Source: Penium margaritaceum
Lineage: Eukaryota; Streptophyta; Zygnematophyceae; Desmidiales; Peniaceae
Assembly (NCBI GenBank): GCA_023375785.1
Contig: SZWC01000030.1
Span: 376,194 to 440,193, forward strand
DNA length: 64,000 nucleotides
Direction of reading: 5' to 3'
Shown here piece after piece: positions 31,600 through 41,832 of the stretch (position 1 is the stretch's first letter; the number at the start of each line of letters is the position of its first letter). The notes below the pieces were generated by a model. That model did not search any database. It was not told where the DNA came from and saw nothing but the letters and a program-made list of their open reading frames with translations. The position numbers and the translations under genes were made by a program.

Positions 31600-32544
31600 G
31601 CTAGTCTGGTTCTGCTGTTGCTGCTGCTGCTGCTGTCGTTGCTATGACTGCTGTTGCTGTTGCTGTGGAGTTTGCTGCTTTTGGTGCTGCTGCTGCTGTT
31701 CCTTCTGGTCCCTCTTGAACTTGAAGCACTCTTTCTTGTAGTGCCCTTCTTTCTGGCAATAGTGGAACTTGCCCTTCTTCTTGCCTCTGTGCTGCCCGGA
31801 CTGCTGCTGCTGCTGGTTGCGTGAGCCCATGGCCATGAAAGCTGCTTCACTGCTGTTGCTTCTGCTATTGCGCTTTGCTGCATTGCGACACAGTTCCACC
31901 TGCACCAAGTGCGTGCAGATGAAGTCGAGGTCGAGAGTCGGCTGGCACTCCAACGTCTCTCGCACCGTGTCGTAGCTGGTTGGGAGTCCCCTCAGCAAGA
32001 GGAGGATGAAGCGCGTCTCTTCCACAGGGTTGCCGGCCGCTCTCAGCTGCTTTGCCAGCTCCTTGGCCCTGTCCAGATACGCCTCCATCCCTTCACCACC
32101 TTGCATTTTCAGCGCCATCATCTTTTTCTCCAAAAGCATGAGGAATGCAGGATCCTTGCTCTCATACTTCTTGCACAACGTGTCCCACCCCTCCTTTGCA
32201 GTAGCCTTGTCATTCACGTACTGAAGATGCGGGTTGGAGATGGTGTTGACAAGCAACCTGTAGGCCTGCCTGTCCTTCTTCTTCCACTCCTCATACGGCG
32301 CTGGTACAGATGCAGAAGAACCCGCATCAGCTGCACCCTTTTGCGGCGTCTTCCCCGCCACCACCTGTGCTGCAGTGATACCTCCTGCCTGTGGAGGCGG
32401 AGCGCGCTCGTCGCCGCTCACCACCTCCCACAAGCCCCTCTCCTCCAAAAGGAGGCGGGTACGGATCTTCCAAAATGTGAAGTTGGCGCGTCCTTCCAGC
32501 CTCTCCAAGGGCTGGGCTGCTGTTACCACGCCTGCTGCTGCCAT
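31600..32544 (-). pseudogene. Gag of copia F
   Basis: About 300 residues from MAAAGVVTAAQPLERLEGRA through the UBN2-type region (YRLLVNTISNPHLQYVNDKA, ILLLLRGLPTSYDTV) to a zinc knuckle (CQKEGHYKKECFK) and a glutamine-rich tail of CAG repeats near 31610-31700. It is the best-preserved Gag of the family in this window. Gag and pol appear to be separate frames here. Confidence 0.88.
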
Positions 32545-33177
32545 TTTGAGCCTTTGTGATGCTCATCGCTGCCCTTGGATGGCGGCGCTACCCCTGCTTC
32601 TGCTGCTGCTTCTGGCAGAAATCTGTCTGACAGAAAATGGACTGTAGATGCCAGCAGACTGGGAATTTTTAAAAACTGAGTCCACCACTGGAAATTTCAG
32701 CTCAAAACCTTTCAGATCGACCCATAAAACAGGGTCATCAACAGGGGATTTCAAAAGATATGCCCTCTTGAAAACAGGGTATGCTTCTGCTCCTACTCCA
32801 ACTCAGACCAGCCAGCTTGTAAACAGCGTTTCTCCCAAACAAATTGATGGAATGCAAATATTTTTGCACCAATGGAAAGATTAGGAAAAATACTACAATT
32901 CGCATGTGTCACGTTTTAAATTTGACAAAGAAACAAGAGAGTTATGGTCATCACAAGGCGACAGTCTTACTCATACAAAAGAGTGTAGCCCTGGCCGACC
33001 TCGTTTTGAGCATAACTCTCAATACGACTGTTGGATCTTCGGGATCTTGGGCTCGTTGGAAAGCTTGTCTCTTGAACTTGAAGATCCAGTGGTCGATTGT
33101 CAAATTTGGTGAAGGTTTCACCCCAACCCGTCACTCTCAAAGTGACGGCCTGTGCTGGCTGAAAGTGGCAGAACTTG

Positions 33178-33189
33178 GCTCTGATACCA
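33178..33189 (-). other. Primer-binding site of copia F
   Basis: GCTCTGATACCA on the plus strand, two bases before the 5' LTR. The leader to gag is 32545-33177. Confidence 0.9.
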
Positions 33190-33191
33190 AA

Positions 33192-33929
33192 TGTTGGATG
33201 TGGAGGAGAGAGGGAGCCTTGGAGCAGCGAGCATGTGTGATTGGAAGGGCGTCTCTTGTGCTGAAGAATGGTTGTTCAATCACTCAAAATGATGGAGTAC
33301 ATATAGAGCTAGAGCTTGGGCAAGTCAGCCCTCTCACAAACCACACCACTTAGCCATGGAGGCTAAGGCTCACACACTAGAGTCCATAATCTCACACAAG
33401 GGAGGAAATCAGCCTAGCAATCAGGCTAACCACTCACACACGACCTACAGAGCTAGAGAATGCTCTCATGGCACACTCCTAGTGGTCACATAACCCACAA
33501 ACCCATGGAGAATCGCCATGTGTCCATGGCTAGCACACAAGGATCCCACCTCACCTAAAAAGTAAGGAGAGGTACCTTTATCCTAGTCAGCACACTCTGA
33601 CAAGGCAATCCTAAGACCAAGGACCCTTTTGGATATTTCTCCCATCAGGTCTTCACCCTGGACCTCTTGCCTTTTTCTTTTCTCAGGCTAAGGCATGGAG
33701 CCATCACCCATGTCCACCCAGACGTCGACGGTTCATGACCCCCGAAACTTCGAAAATTCATATCTCCCAATCCGATCGTTGGATCGGCCTCAAACTTGGA
33801 CCGTGGACATTTTGCCACCTGATCTTTCCAATGCTGAAGTCGGATTGGCGATCGGAGCAGGCATCTGGCACTTTCCTGGAACTTGCTCCTGTGGACCTGA
33901 AACTGAGCCGGATGGCTCCTTTCCCAACA
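33192..33929 (-). repeat. 5' LTR of copia F
   Basis: 738 bp, about 98% identical to 27243-27980, followed by the duplicated TTTGG. Confidence 0.94.
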
Positions 33930-35354
33930 TTTGGTGTCGACTCAGGTCCTCGCGACTATGGCGATATGACCAGGCCGATCAGTGTGCTGAGCAAATTATT
34001 GCAATTCATAATTGGCGGGAGAATGATATTGCTGTAGTGGGCATACGGGTAAAACCGTGTGCGCTGCTGAGTTGGGGGAAAGAATGCCCCAAGGGGAAGG
34101 CAGGAGTCGGCGAGACGTGAGAGATCTGCTTCTAGTGTGGGGGTAGGCTTGTTATAAAAGCGGCCAGCTAGCTCGTGCACATTCGTGTGATGCTAGTAAA
34201 TCCCAATGATTACTGATGATGAAGCGCATATTGATGTAGAAAGATGGACGCAAAGGCGAGCGACATGGGGTGCAAAAGTTTAAGCATGTGCATAGGCCGT
34301 CGCAAAACAGGTGATGGGACCGGGCGGGTCTTTATGCTGTACGGAGCACGATGTAGGGAAGCGAAGGGACAACTCATGATGGAGTGGTTGCAAGGGCAAA
34401 ACCTTGTGCGGTGCTCAATGATAAGATGAATGACGGAATTTATAGTGATACTGATGAAGAAGCTTAGCAAAGGATATAGAGGATGCCAAAGATGATGAGA
34501 AGAATGCACACTGCATACAGCAAATAAGAGGATGCGAATGATATTGGCGACGCAAGGTAAGGAGATGCAATCGACGATGGAAGAGAATTGAGGAGATGCG
34601 AAGTGAGTCACAGTGAGCGTAGGTGAGACAACCAACTGCTCTATTATCATGAGAGTGATGGATTGTTCCTGAGATGGCCTGAGATCGACGGGGAGGAAGA
34701 CTGGTGGTGTTTGATATCCTGACGGTGAGAGGAAGTTGGTTGCAATAGAAGTCGTGAGGTCAGCAGAAACTTTCGTCTCGGGATGTCAAGAGAGTGACAG
34801 CTTGTTCTACTATTGCCTCGAAATAGGAGGAGGAAGACTGGTGGTGTCCAATATCCTGAACAATGGACGACAATCTGCTGCTGGAGACTCAAGAAGGCGG
34901 TGGAAGACGACGGCTTTGGAAGATGGTAAAGAAGATGATGAGGTTGAAGCGGCTGGAGTAGGTGGAGCAGATGAAGCAACTAAAACGGAAGGACGCTTGT
35001 AGCAGCTGAAGGAAGGTAGGTGAATGCTTCAGGAAGACAAAATGGCGGACGATAGGAAGCTTTGAGGAAGATGGCGGCAGGTGGTAGCTTGAGGGCTGTT
35101 TACCGCTGGTATTTACGTCGTGAAACCAAGTGTTGGCCATTGGCACAGAGTGGGCGCAGAGCATGATTAAGATGAAAAGAAGTCACGTCATTGTGAGGAA
35201 CAATCCAAGCAGTGCTGTTGACGTCAGTTGGCGACTAAGCTGAGTGGCATGAAGCCATGGTGGTGGCGGCATATGAATGTTGGAGAAGGCAGCAAAGTAA
35301 TTGTGGGAGCGGGACGATGATTAGGTCACTTGGCACCAAGTGATGTTCCCTCTT
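33930..35354. other. Unassigned spacer, probably old retroelement leader or interior
   Basis: No protein family recognised. The motif GGG-AAAACC-TGTGC occurs twice (about 34045 and 34393). A GAAGACTGGTGGTGT...ATATCCTGA segment also occurs twice (about 34697 and 34827). Because a minus-strand primer-binding site and LTR follow at 35355, at least the right part is likely the leader of that element. Open frames here look random. Confidence 0.4.
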
Positions 35355-35366
35355 GCTCTGATACCA
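35355..35366 (-). other. Primer-binding site of third-family retroelement
   Basis: GCTCTGATACCA on the plus strand directly abuts the TG start of the LTR at 35367, with no spacer. The minus-strand frame crossing this point (35235-35900) is therefore not a gene. Confidence 0.75.
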
Positions 35367-36023
35367 TGTCTGAAGAATGTAATAAGCGAAGATGACAGTG
35401 GTAGAAGCAGGCAAAAGCAATAAGAAATACGAAAGTATGTCAGTAGAATGCCAAAGGAGGGGATGCATGAGACGTCCAGATGGGCTAGTCACAGAAGCAT
35501 TGCAAAGAAGTGAAGCGCTAGACATAGATGTGAGGTAGACAAGAAACCCGCAGAGAAAAGTGAGAGCGGAGTAAGCATGATGGGTTGATGGGCGTTGCGG
35601 GCGGAGTTGAGAGTGATGGAGCAAGAAGGCATGCGTGGGGAGTGGAAGGCAAAGACAGAATGAACGAAGAGCGAGCAAAGCAAGTACACGGCAGTGAAGT
35701 TGCAAAACGAGGGACAAATAGGATGAGTATAACTGTTCCCCCGTTAGACTAGGAGGGAATGAACATCCTCCACATATGCAGTAGAATAGGACAAAGGCAA
35801 TATCTAACGGCTTGTTGTGCACTAGCGGGACGCGCGTGTGGCATGACCAGTTGTAACGGAATGACTCGGTAGGTAAATTGTTGGTTGGTTGAGCTCGCAA
35901 CCGGCTAGTGACAGTGTCGTCCGAGGTGGTCCGAGCCAGAGCTGAACCTTAATTAAGAGTACTCTGAATTTGTCGATCAGTGGAGGTTTCTTGGTCATTG
36001 TCGTCATCGTCTTTATTCTAAAA
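35367..36023 (-). repeat. LTR, third family, copy 2
   Basis: 657 bp, beginning TGTCTGAAGAATG next to a primer-binding site. Roughly 80% identical by eye to 9622-10277 over the full length. The orientation given by the primer-binding site makes this the 5' LTR of a minus-strand element whose interior lies to the left. The right border is judged from copy 1. The following 300 bp, including GGAATGAACATCCTTC at about 36315, contain words resembling the same LTR and may be another decayed copy. Confidence 0.7.
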
Positions 36024-38923
36024 AGAGTGTGGCTGAAGACGGAACGTGAGAGCTATGGTAGAGGCTGACAGCATATGAGTGGAGCGATGAATCAAGGAAG
36101 CCAAGAGTGAGGAGGCCAGAGCCACGTAATAGCGGATAGCTGAGCGACGGAATGGCAAAGAGCTGAGGGGCGGAGGCAAAAGATTTGCGATGAGAAAAGG
36201 CGAAGGTCAAGGTGGAGGTGAAGGATGAACGGCAGAGGGAAGACATGGATGGCGAGCCACATAACTTAAAGGGAGAGCAATGTGGAAAGAAGTGTTTTAT
36301 TGACTTAATTATGAAGGAATGAACATCCTTCTTACACACATCAGATCAGGTTAAAGTTCTGGCTTGTTTGCTAGCCGTATGCGTGGTGACTCGCACCAAG
36401 GTCTCGTAGCACACTCATTGTCGTGTGAATTTTTTGGTTTGTTATAAGTGCTGTGAGTAGCGGTCCGGAAAGTGAACTAGACCAATATCTCAACTTAATT
36501 GGCAGAGAGATCTTGTTGGGTCCCTTTTAACTTTCTAGAATTTCCATTATACACCATGGTCCCTATTGTTGGTGTGTTGCCATCCACATGGTGAATGATT
36601 CTTTGTGGTATGAAAGCACAAGTGGGGAGGTATGTACTATGATGAAACATCAATAGGTTAAGATGCCATGAAGAAGTGCCACATGGCAACCTATACGGAA
36701 CACTATTCAGGAGCAGCAAGGAAACTACAAACAGACAAACATCCTACTACAATATTCACACCATGGTCCACTCTACCCATGCCATTTAAATCCGTTGTGT
36801 GTGATGTATTAGCCTCTAGGATTGATGCTTCAATACCCTCCCAGTCAGCCCCAACCACTTGCTTCAAAACACCCACTTTATGTGATGGTAATAGCCACGG
36901 CCATTGCAGTACGCTCGAAGAGGTTAGTTTTGTTGTGGGCATCAGCACTACTAATGTAGCAAGCTTGCCATCACCAAGTCTAATGAAAATATCTTGAGAG
37001 CCTACCCCTTCGCTCAGATTGGTGTGGTCTACTCGCAAATGAGAATATCCTCTATTATCTATGAAGGGATGAAATTAATCCTGTGCTATAATATTTGATG
37101 TATATGGTGCTCTCGTTGTATACATAGCTGTTACTAGGAAACTTCTTGCCTCAATTTTGATACCCCATGGGCACGCACACCCTCCCTGATTCCGTGCAAG
37201 AGCAATGTTTGGCAAAGGCGTTGAGGCATTTGGAACAAGTTGAGGATGACAAATTCCCCAGTGATGTGCGCACAAAGAAAGATCCCAAGTGATGCAAGCA
37301 GTAGGGTAGCACCTTTCTCAAGAGGTGTCAAAGAGAATGGAAGAGGGAAGTATGGAAGGCATAGAGGCTCGCAAAGGAAAAATGGTCAGAGTTCAATGCA
37401 TGAGTTTCCCTAAGGATAGACATTCAAAAGAAGGTAGAGAAGACGAGCTCTAAGAGAGCAATTAGCTACATTACAATCACTGTCCTAACACATCCTCTTC
37501 TTCAGTCTTTGGAGTTAAACATAAAACAGAAGAGTTCAAAAGATTGGGACCCCTACGTCAAGCAGGTCCATATCGTATGCGGGAAGGGAAAGCATTGGGG
37601 TCAAAGCCAAATCGGGTACCAAGTCTTTGGTGCAATGAGAACCTGCACAAACAATGGTTTTCATCACCACACTACATGGAAGAAAAGCCAGGTGATTTTC
37701 TCGTCTGGAGCCATGACATCTGGTGCATACCATGGGCAGACAAGAAAGCGGTAGATTCGGGAGACCAACATTCAGTGATCCCCAAGAAAATCAGGTGTGC
37801 ATTTCTCAAGCACCTCTGTATTCCCTGCACAAGGAAATTATGCCGGATCTAATACAACACCCCTGCCATGCTAGCAAGTTCTTCATCGTCACCTTTGTCA
37901 ACTGTCATTTGATAGATGACCGTATGACCTCGAGAAAGATCTGACAATTACTAGCTCACAAATAGGAGAGCCACTATCACAAACATGTGATTACTGTCAT
38001 TGGTTCTTGCCGATGTCAACAGCTATGCGATTACAACGATGACAGGGTAGCAGATGCAGCCTTGGGCTATGAGATGAGATGATTGCAGTGGCTGCCACAT
38101 TAGCTACTATTACATCAACTTTTTTGTAGTTGCTATCGTATCCATTTCTGATGCAGTTAGTTGCTGCATCTGCCAAAAGAAAATTCACCAGCCGTTTTCT
38201 TTCACTGGACACAACCAGAAACTTTCCATTATCCTTCTCCAATAATTTCGTAAATGCCCCTCATTTTTTAAAGGATTATGGCCCCTCATCATACCTACGA
38301 TGTGAGTGGTTAGGTGGTTGACATCTCATCAAAACCAAGAGGCCACCTCACGGATGTTTGAGAGGACATGGGCGATGGCATCGTAGACCACCATGGACAT
38401 ACTCACAGAGTGTACAATCGTTGACGTATGACTACTTCAAAGGATGAAGCTATAATAACCTGTCTGGCACAAGAGAGGACATGAAGAGTCAAGTATGTAA
38501 GCTTGAAACAAAGCACGAGGTAAAATAGCGCATGTCTTTCCATGAGGTGGCACTTGGTGCCTCCCGCTCCATAATGCAGTAGCAACTAAACGTGTATGAA
38601 ATGAGTTGATATCTAAGATACAAACTTGACATAGTGAGGTGAACAATGCTATGAGTATTGTTCCTTAGAGTTGCCAAAAACCTGGATCTAACTCTTTGAG
38701 AATCACAGAACTTTTCCAAGTAGCAAGGAAAATAAAAGTTTTGAAAATTGGATTGTACACAGAAACAAAGGTCAAATGATATTTTGTTATATTTTATTTG
38801 AGCACTTAGGCCAAATCCTGCATTTGGCAGACACATGTACTAGATGCCATCTAGTAAGAAATCACCACAAGTCATCCAACAGACGTTCACCAAACATTTT
38901 CCGGCAATAATTCACCGGGACAA
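36024..38923. other. Long stretch without recognised gene
   Basis: About 2.9 kb. The longest coherent-looking frame is minus-strand 37275-36703, with one in-frame stop and words such as IFIRLGDGKLATLVV and LKQVVGADWEGIEASILEAN. Another is minus-strand 38242-37997 (GKFLVVSSERKRLVNFLLAD). Neither matches a family I can name. No LTR, terminal repeat or RNA gene was identified. Codon-like bias is weak, and these may be old element or gene fragments. Confidence 0.3.
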
Positions 38924-39003
38924 AAGTGCAAGCTATTCGTGGGGGAATTTAAACTCAAAAAAGCAGTAGATTATTGAAATTCCCCTACAAATAGCTTGCA
39001 CTT
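38924..39003 (+). repeat. Foldback with 27-bp arms
   Basis: Arms 38924-38950 and 38977-39003 are inverted copies with two differences, separated by 26 bp. The transcript could fold into a long hairpin, as in a miniature inverted-repeat element or a young microRNA-like locus. No target-site duplication was identified with confidence. Confidence 0.75.
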
Positions 39004-39021
39004 CTAATGAATTATTGAAAA

Positions 39022-39060
39022 TCTCCAATGAATGAAATGTGCAACTTCATTCATTGGAGA
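39022..39060 (+). repeat. Perfect 15-bp hairpin
   Basis: TCTCCAATGAATGAA at 39022-39036 is exactly inverted at 39046-39060 with a 9-base loop. It lies 18 bp from the larger foldback and shares the word ATTATTGAAA with its loop side, so the two may be parts of one structure. Confidence 0.8.
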
Positions 39061-39368
39061 CAACCACTTTTAGAATTGCAGGCCCTTGAAAAATTGGAAA
39101 GCCTTCCCAAGTGTCTAAGGATTCATTGAATAAATTTGAATTCCTATCGAAACCTACCTCCCTGCTCAAAGATAAAAGTGTCGGGAACATGCAACATTTG
39201 CAGTTGGAAGCACCATCATGTACAGAAGGACCTGCACCTCCAAAGCATTGTCTTGTGTATGCGTTAAGGCAACTCAGCATGTGGGCATCACATGGACTGG
39301 TAGCTGGCTCTTGACTGCATGACCTGCACTTTGGTAACCGCAATAACAGTTGTGCTTGGCTCAATGGT

Positions 39369-39499
39369 GTGCAGTTTGATGCGAATCCTAGTCCACTTCA
39401 CTGGTACGCCATGAAGCGCATCATGCGCTACCTTCAAGGCATGCGACACGTGCTAATCCGATTTGGAGGCATCGTTGGATCCGCATCACTCAGTCTCAT
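39369..39499 (+). mobile_element. Ty1/copia fossil D (family 2), left remnant
   Basis: Translates like the RT/RNase H connection of copia B (HWYAMKRIMRYLQGMRHVLI, then FGGIVGSASL). It is cut at 39499 by copia E; CTCAT (39495-39499) is repeated at 46131-46135. Copia B shows the empty site. Confidence 0.85.
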
Positions 39500-40237
39500 T
39501 GTTGGGAAAGGAACCATCCGGCTCAGTTTCAGGTCCAGAGGACCAAGTTCCAGAAAAATACAAGATGCCTACTCCGATTGTCGATCAGACTTCACCATTT
39601 GAAAGATCAGGTGGAAAAATGTCTATGGTCCAAGTTTGAAGCCGATCCAACGGTCGGATTGGGAGACATGAATTTTCAAAGTTTCGGGGGTCATGGACCG
39701 CCGATGTCTGGGTGGCCATGGGTGATGGCTCCATGCCTTAGCGTGAGAAATGAAAAAGGCAAGAGGTCCAGGGTCAAGACCTGATGGGAGAAATATCCAA
39801 AAAGGTCCTTGGTCTTAGGATAACCTTGTCAGAGTGTGCTGACTAGGATAAAGGCACCTCTCCTTACTTTTTAGGTGAGGTGAGATCCTTGTGTGCTAGC
39901 CATGGACACATGGCGATTCTCCATGGATTTGTGGGTTATGTGACCACTAGGAGTGTGCCATGAGAGCATTCTCTAGCTCTCTAGGTCGTGTGTGAGTGGT
40001 CAGCCTGATTGCTAGGCTGATTCCCTCCCTTGTGTGAGATTATGGACTCTAGTGTGTGAGCCTTAGCCTCCATGGCTAAGTGGTGTGGCTTGTGAGAGGG
40101 CTGACTTGCCCAAGCTCTAGCTCTATATGTACTCCATCATTTTGAGTGATTGAACAACCATTCTTCAGCACAAGTGACCCCCTTCCAATCACACATGCTC
40201 GCTGCTCCAAGGCTCCCTCTCTCCTCCAAATCCAACA
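39500..40237 (+). repeat. 5' LTR of copia E
   Basis: 738 bp, TGTTGGGAAAGG...CCAACA. Confidence 0.93.
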
Positions 40238-40239
40238 TT

Positions 40240-40251
40240 TGGTATCAGAGC
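40240..40251 (+). other. Primer-binding site of copia E
   Basis: TGGTATCAGAGC, two bases after the LTR. The leader runs to 40885. Confidence 0.9.
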
Positions 40252-40885
40252 TAAGTTCTGCCACTTTCAGCCAGCACAATCCGTCACTTTGAGAGTGACA
40301 GGTTGGGATCAAAATTTCACCAGATTTGACCATCGACCACTTCATCTCCAAGTTCAAAAGACAAGCTTTTCAACGAGCCAAAAGTCGCGAAGATCCAACA
40401 TTCGCAATGAGAGTTATGCTCAAAACGAGGTCGGCCAAGGTTACACTCTTCTCTATGAGTAAGACTGTCGCCTTGTGATGACCATAACTCTCTCGTTTCT
40501 TTTGTTAAATTTAAAAAGTGGCATATGCGAATTTTAGTAATTCACCTAAGCTTTCCATTGGTGCACAAATATTTGCAATTCATTTATTTGTTTGGGAGAA
40601 ACGCCGTTTACAAGCTGGCTAGTCTGAGTTGGAGTAGGAGCGGAAGCATGCCCTGTTTTCAAGAGGGCATATCTTTCAAAATCCCCTGTTGATGACCCTG
40701 TTTTATGGATCGATCCGGTAGGTTTTGAGCTGAATTTTCTAGTGGTGGACTCCACACATCCAAATTCCCAGTATCCTGGCATCTACGGTCCATTTTCTCT
40801 CAGACAGATTTCTGGCAAAAGCAGCAGCAGAAGCAGGGCTAGCGCCGCCATCTAAGGGCAGCGCTGAGTATCACCAAGGCTCAAA

Positions 40886-41832
40886 ATGGCAGTAGCTTGC
40901 GTTGTAACAGCAGCCCAGCCTTTGGAGAGGCTGGAGGGATGCGCCAACTTCACGTTTTGGAAGATCCGTACCCGCCTCTTTTTGGAGGAGAGGGTCTTGT
41001 GGGAGATGGTGAGCGGCGACGAGCCGGCTTCTGTTCCACAGGCAAAAGGCATCACCGGAGCGCAGGTGGTGGCCGAGAAGACGCCGCAAAAGGGTGCAGC
41101 TGATGCGGGTTCTTCTGCAGCTGTACCAGCAGCGTATGAGGAGTGGAAGAAGAAGGACACGCAGGCCTATACGTTGCTTGTCAACACCATCTCCAACCCG
41201 CATCTTCACTACGTGAGTGACAAGGCTACTACAAAAGAGAAGTGGGACACGTTGTGTAAGAAGTATGAGAGTAAGGCTCCTGTATTCCTCATGCTTTTGG
41301 AGGAAAAGATGATGGCGCTAAAAATGCAGGGTGGTGAAGGGATGGAGGCGTATCTGGACAAGGCAAAGGAGCTGGCGAAGCAGTTGAGAGCGGCCGGCGA
41401 TCTTGTGGAAGAGACGCGCTTCATCCTCCTCTTGCTAAGGGGACTCCCAACCAGCTATGACACGGTGCGAGAGACGCTTAAGTGCCAGCCAACTCTCCAC
41501 CTCGACTTCATCTGCACACACCTAGTGCAGGTGGAATTGCGTCGCAATGCAGCAAAGCGCAATGGCGGCGGCAGTAGTGAAGCAGCTTTTGTGGCCACGA
41601 GCTCACGCAACCAGCACCAACAGCAGCAGCAGTCTAGGCAGCAGAAAGGCAGAAAAAAAGGCAAATGCCACTACTACCAGACAGAGGGACACTATAAAAA
41701 GGAGTGTTTCAAGCTCAAGAGCGACCAAAAGGAGCAGGAGCAGTAGTAGTCATCACACCAGTAGCAAGAAAAGCAGCAGCAGCAGCATTCACAACAACAT
41801 CAGCAGCAGCAGCAGCAGCAGCAGCAAAACCA
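40886..41832 (+). pseudogene. Gag remnant of copia E
   Basis: Family 1 Gag from MAVACVVTAAQPLERLEGCA through LLVNTISNPHLHYVSDKAT and LLLLRGLPTSYDTVRETLKC to a knuckle-like HYYQTEGHYKKECFK. A CAG-rich glutamine tract follows at 41740-41830. It stays open for most of its length. Confidence 0.87.

Larger units (their letters stand above)
27243..33929 (-). mobile_element. Ty1/copia fossil F (family 1), youngest and best preserved
   Basis: Minus-strand element with two 738-bp LTRs, an exact TTTGG duplication (27238-27242 and 33930-33934), primer-binding site, leader, gag, pol and polypurine tract. The LTRs differ at about 15 sites by eye (about 2%), the least of any pair here. The length (6687 bp) includes a 321-bp repeated stretch next to a single N at 29849 that is probably an assembly seam. 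It looks nearly whole, with only a few breaks (about three to five). Confidence 0.95.

Noticed and set aside
35235-35900. Minus-strand frame of 221 codons
   Set aside because: It crosses a primer-binding site and an LTR, and the paralogous LTR at 9622-10277 does not conserve the peptide.
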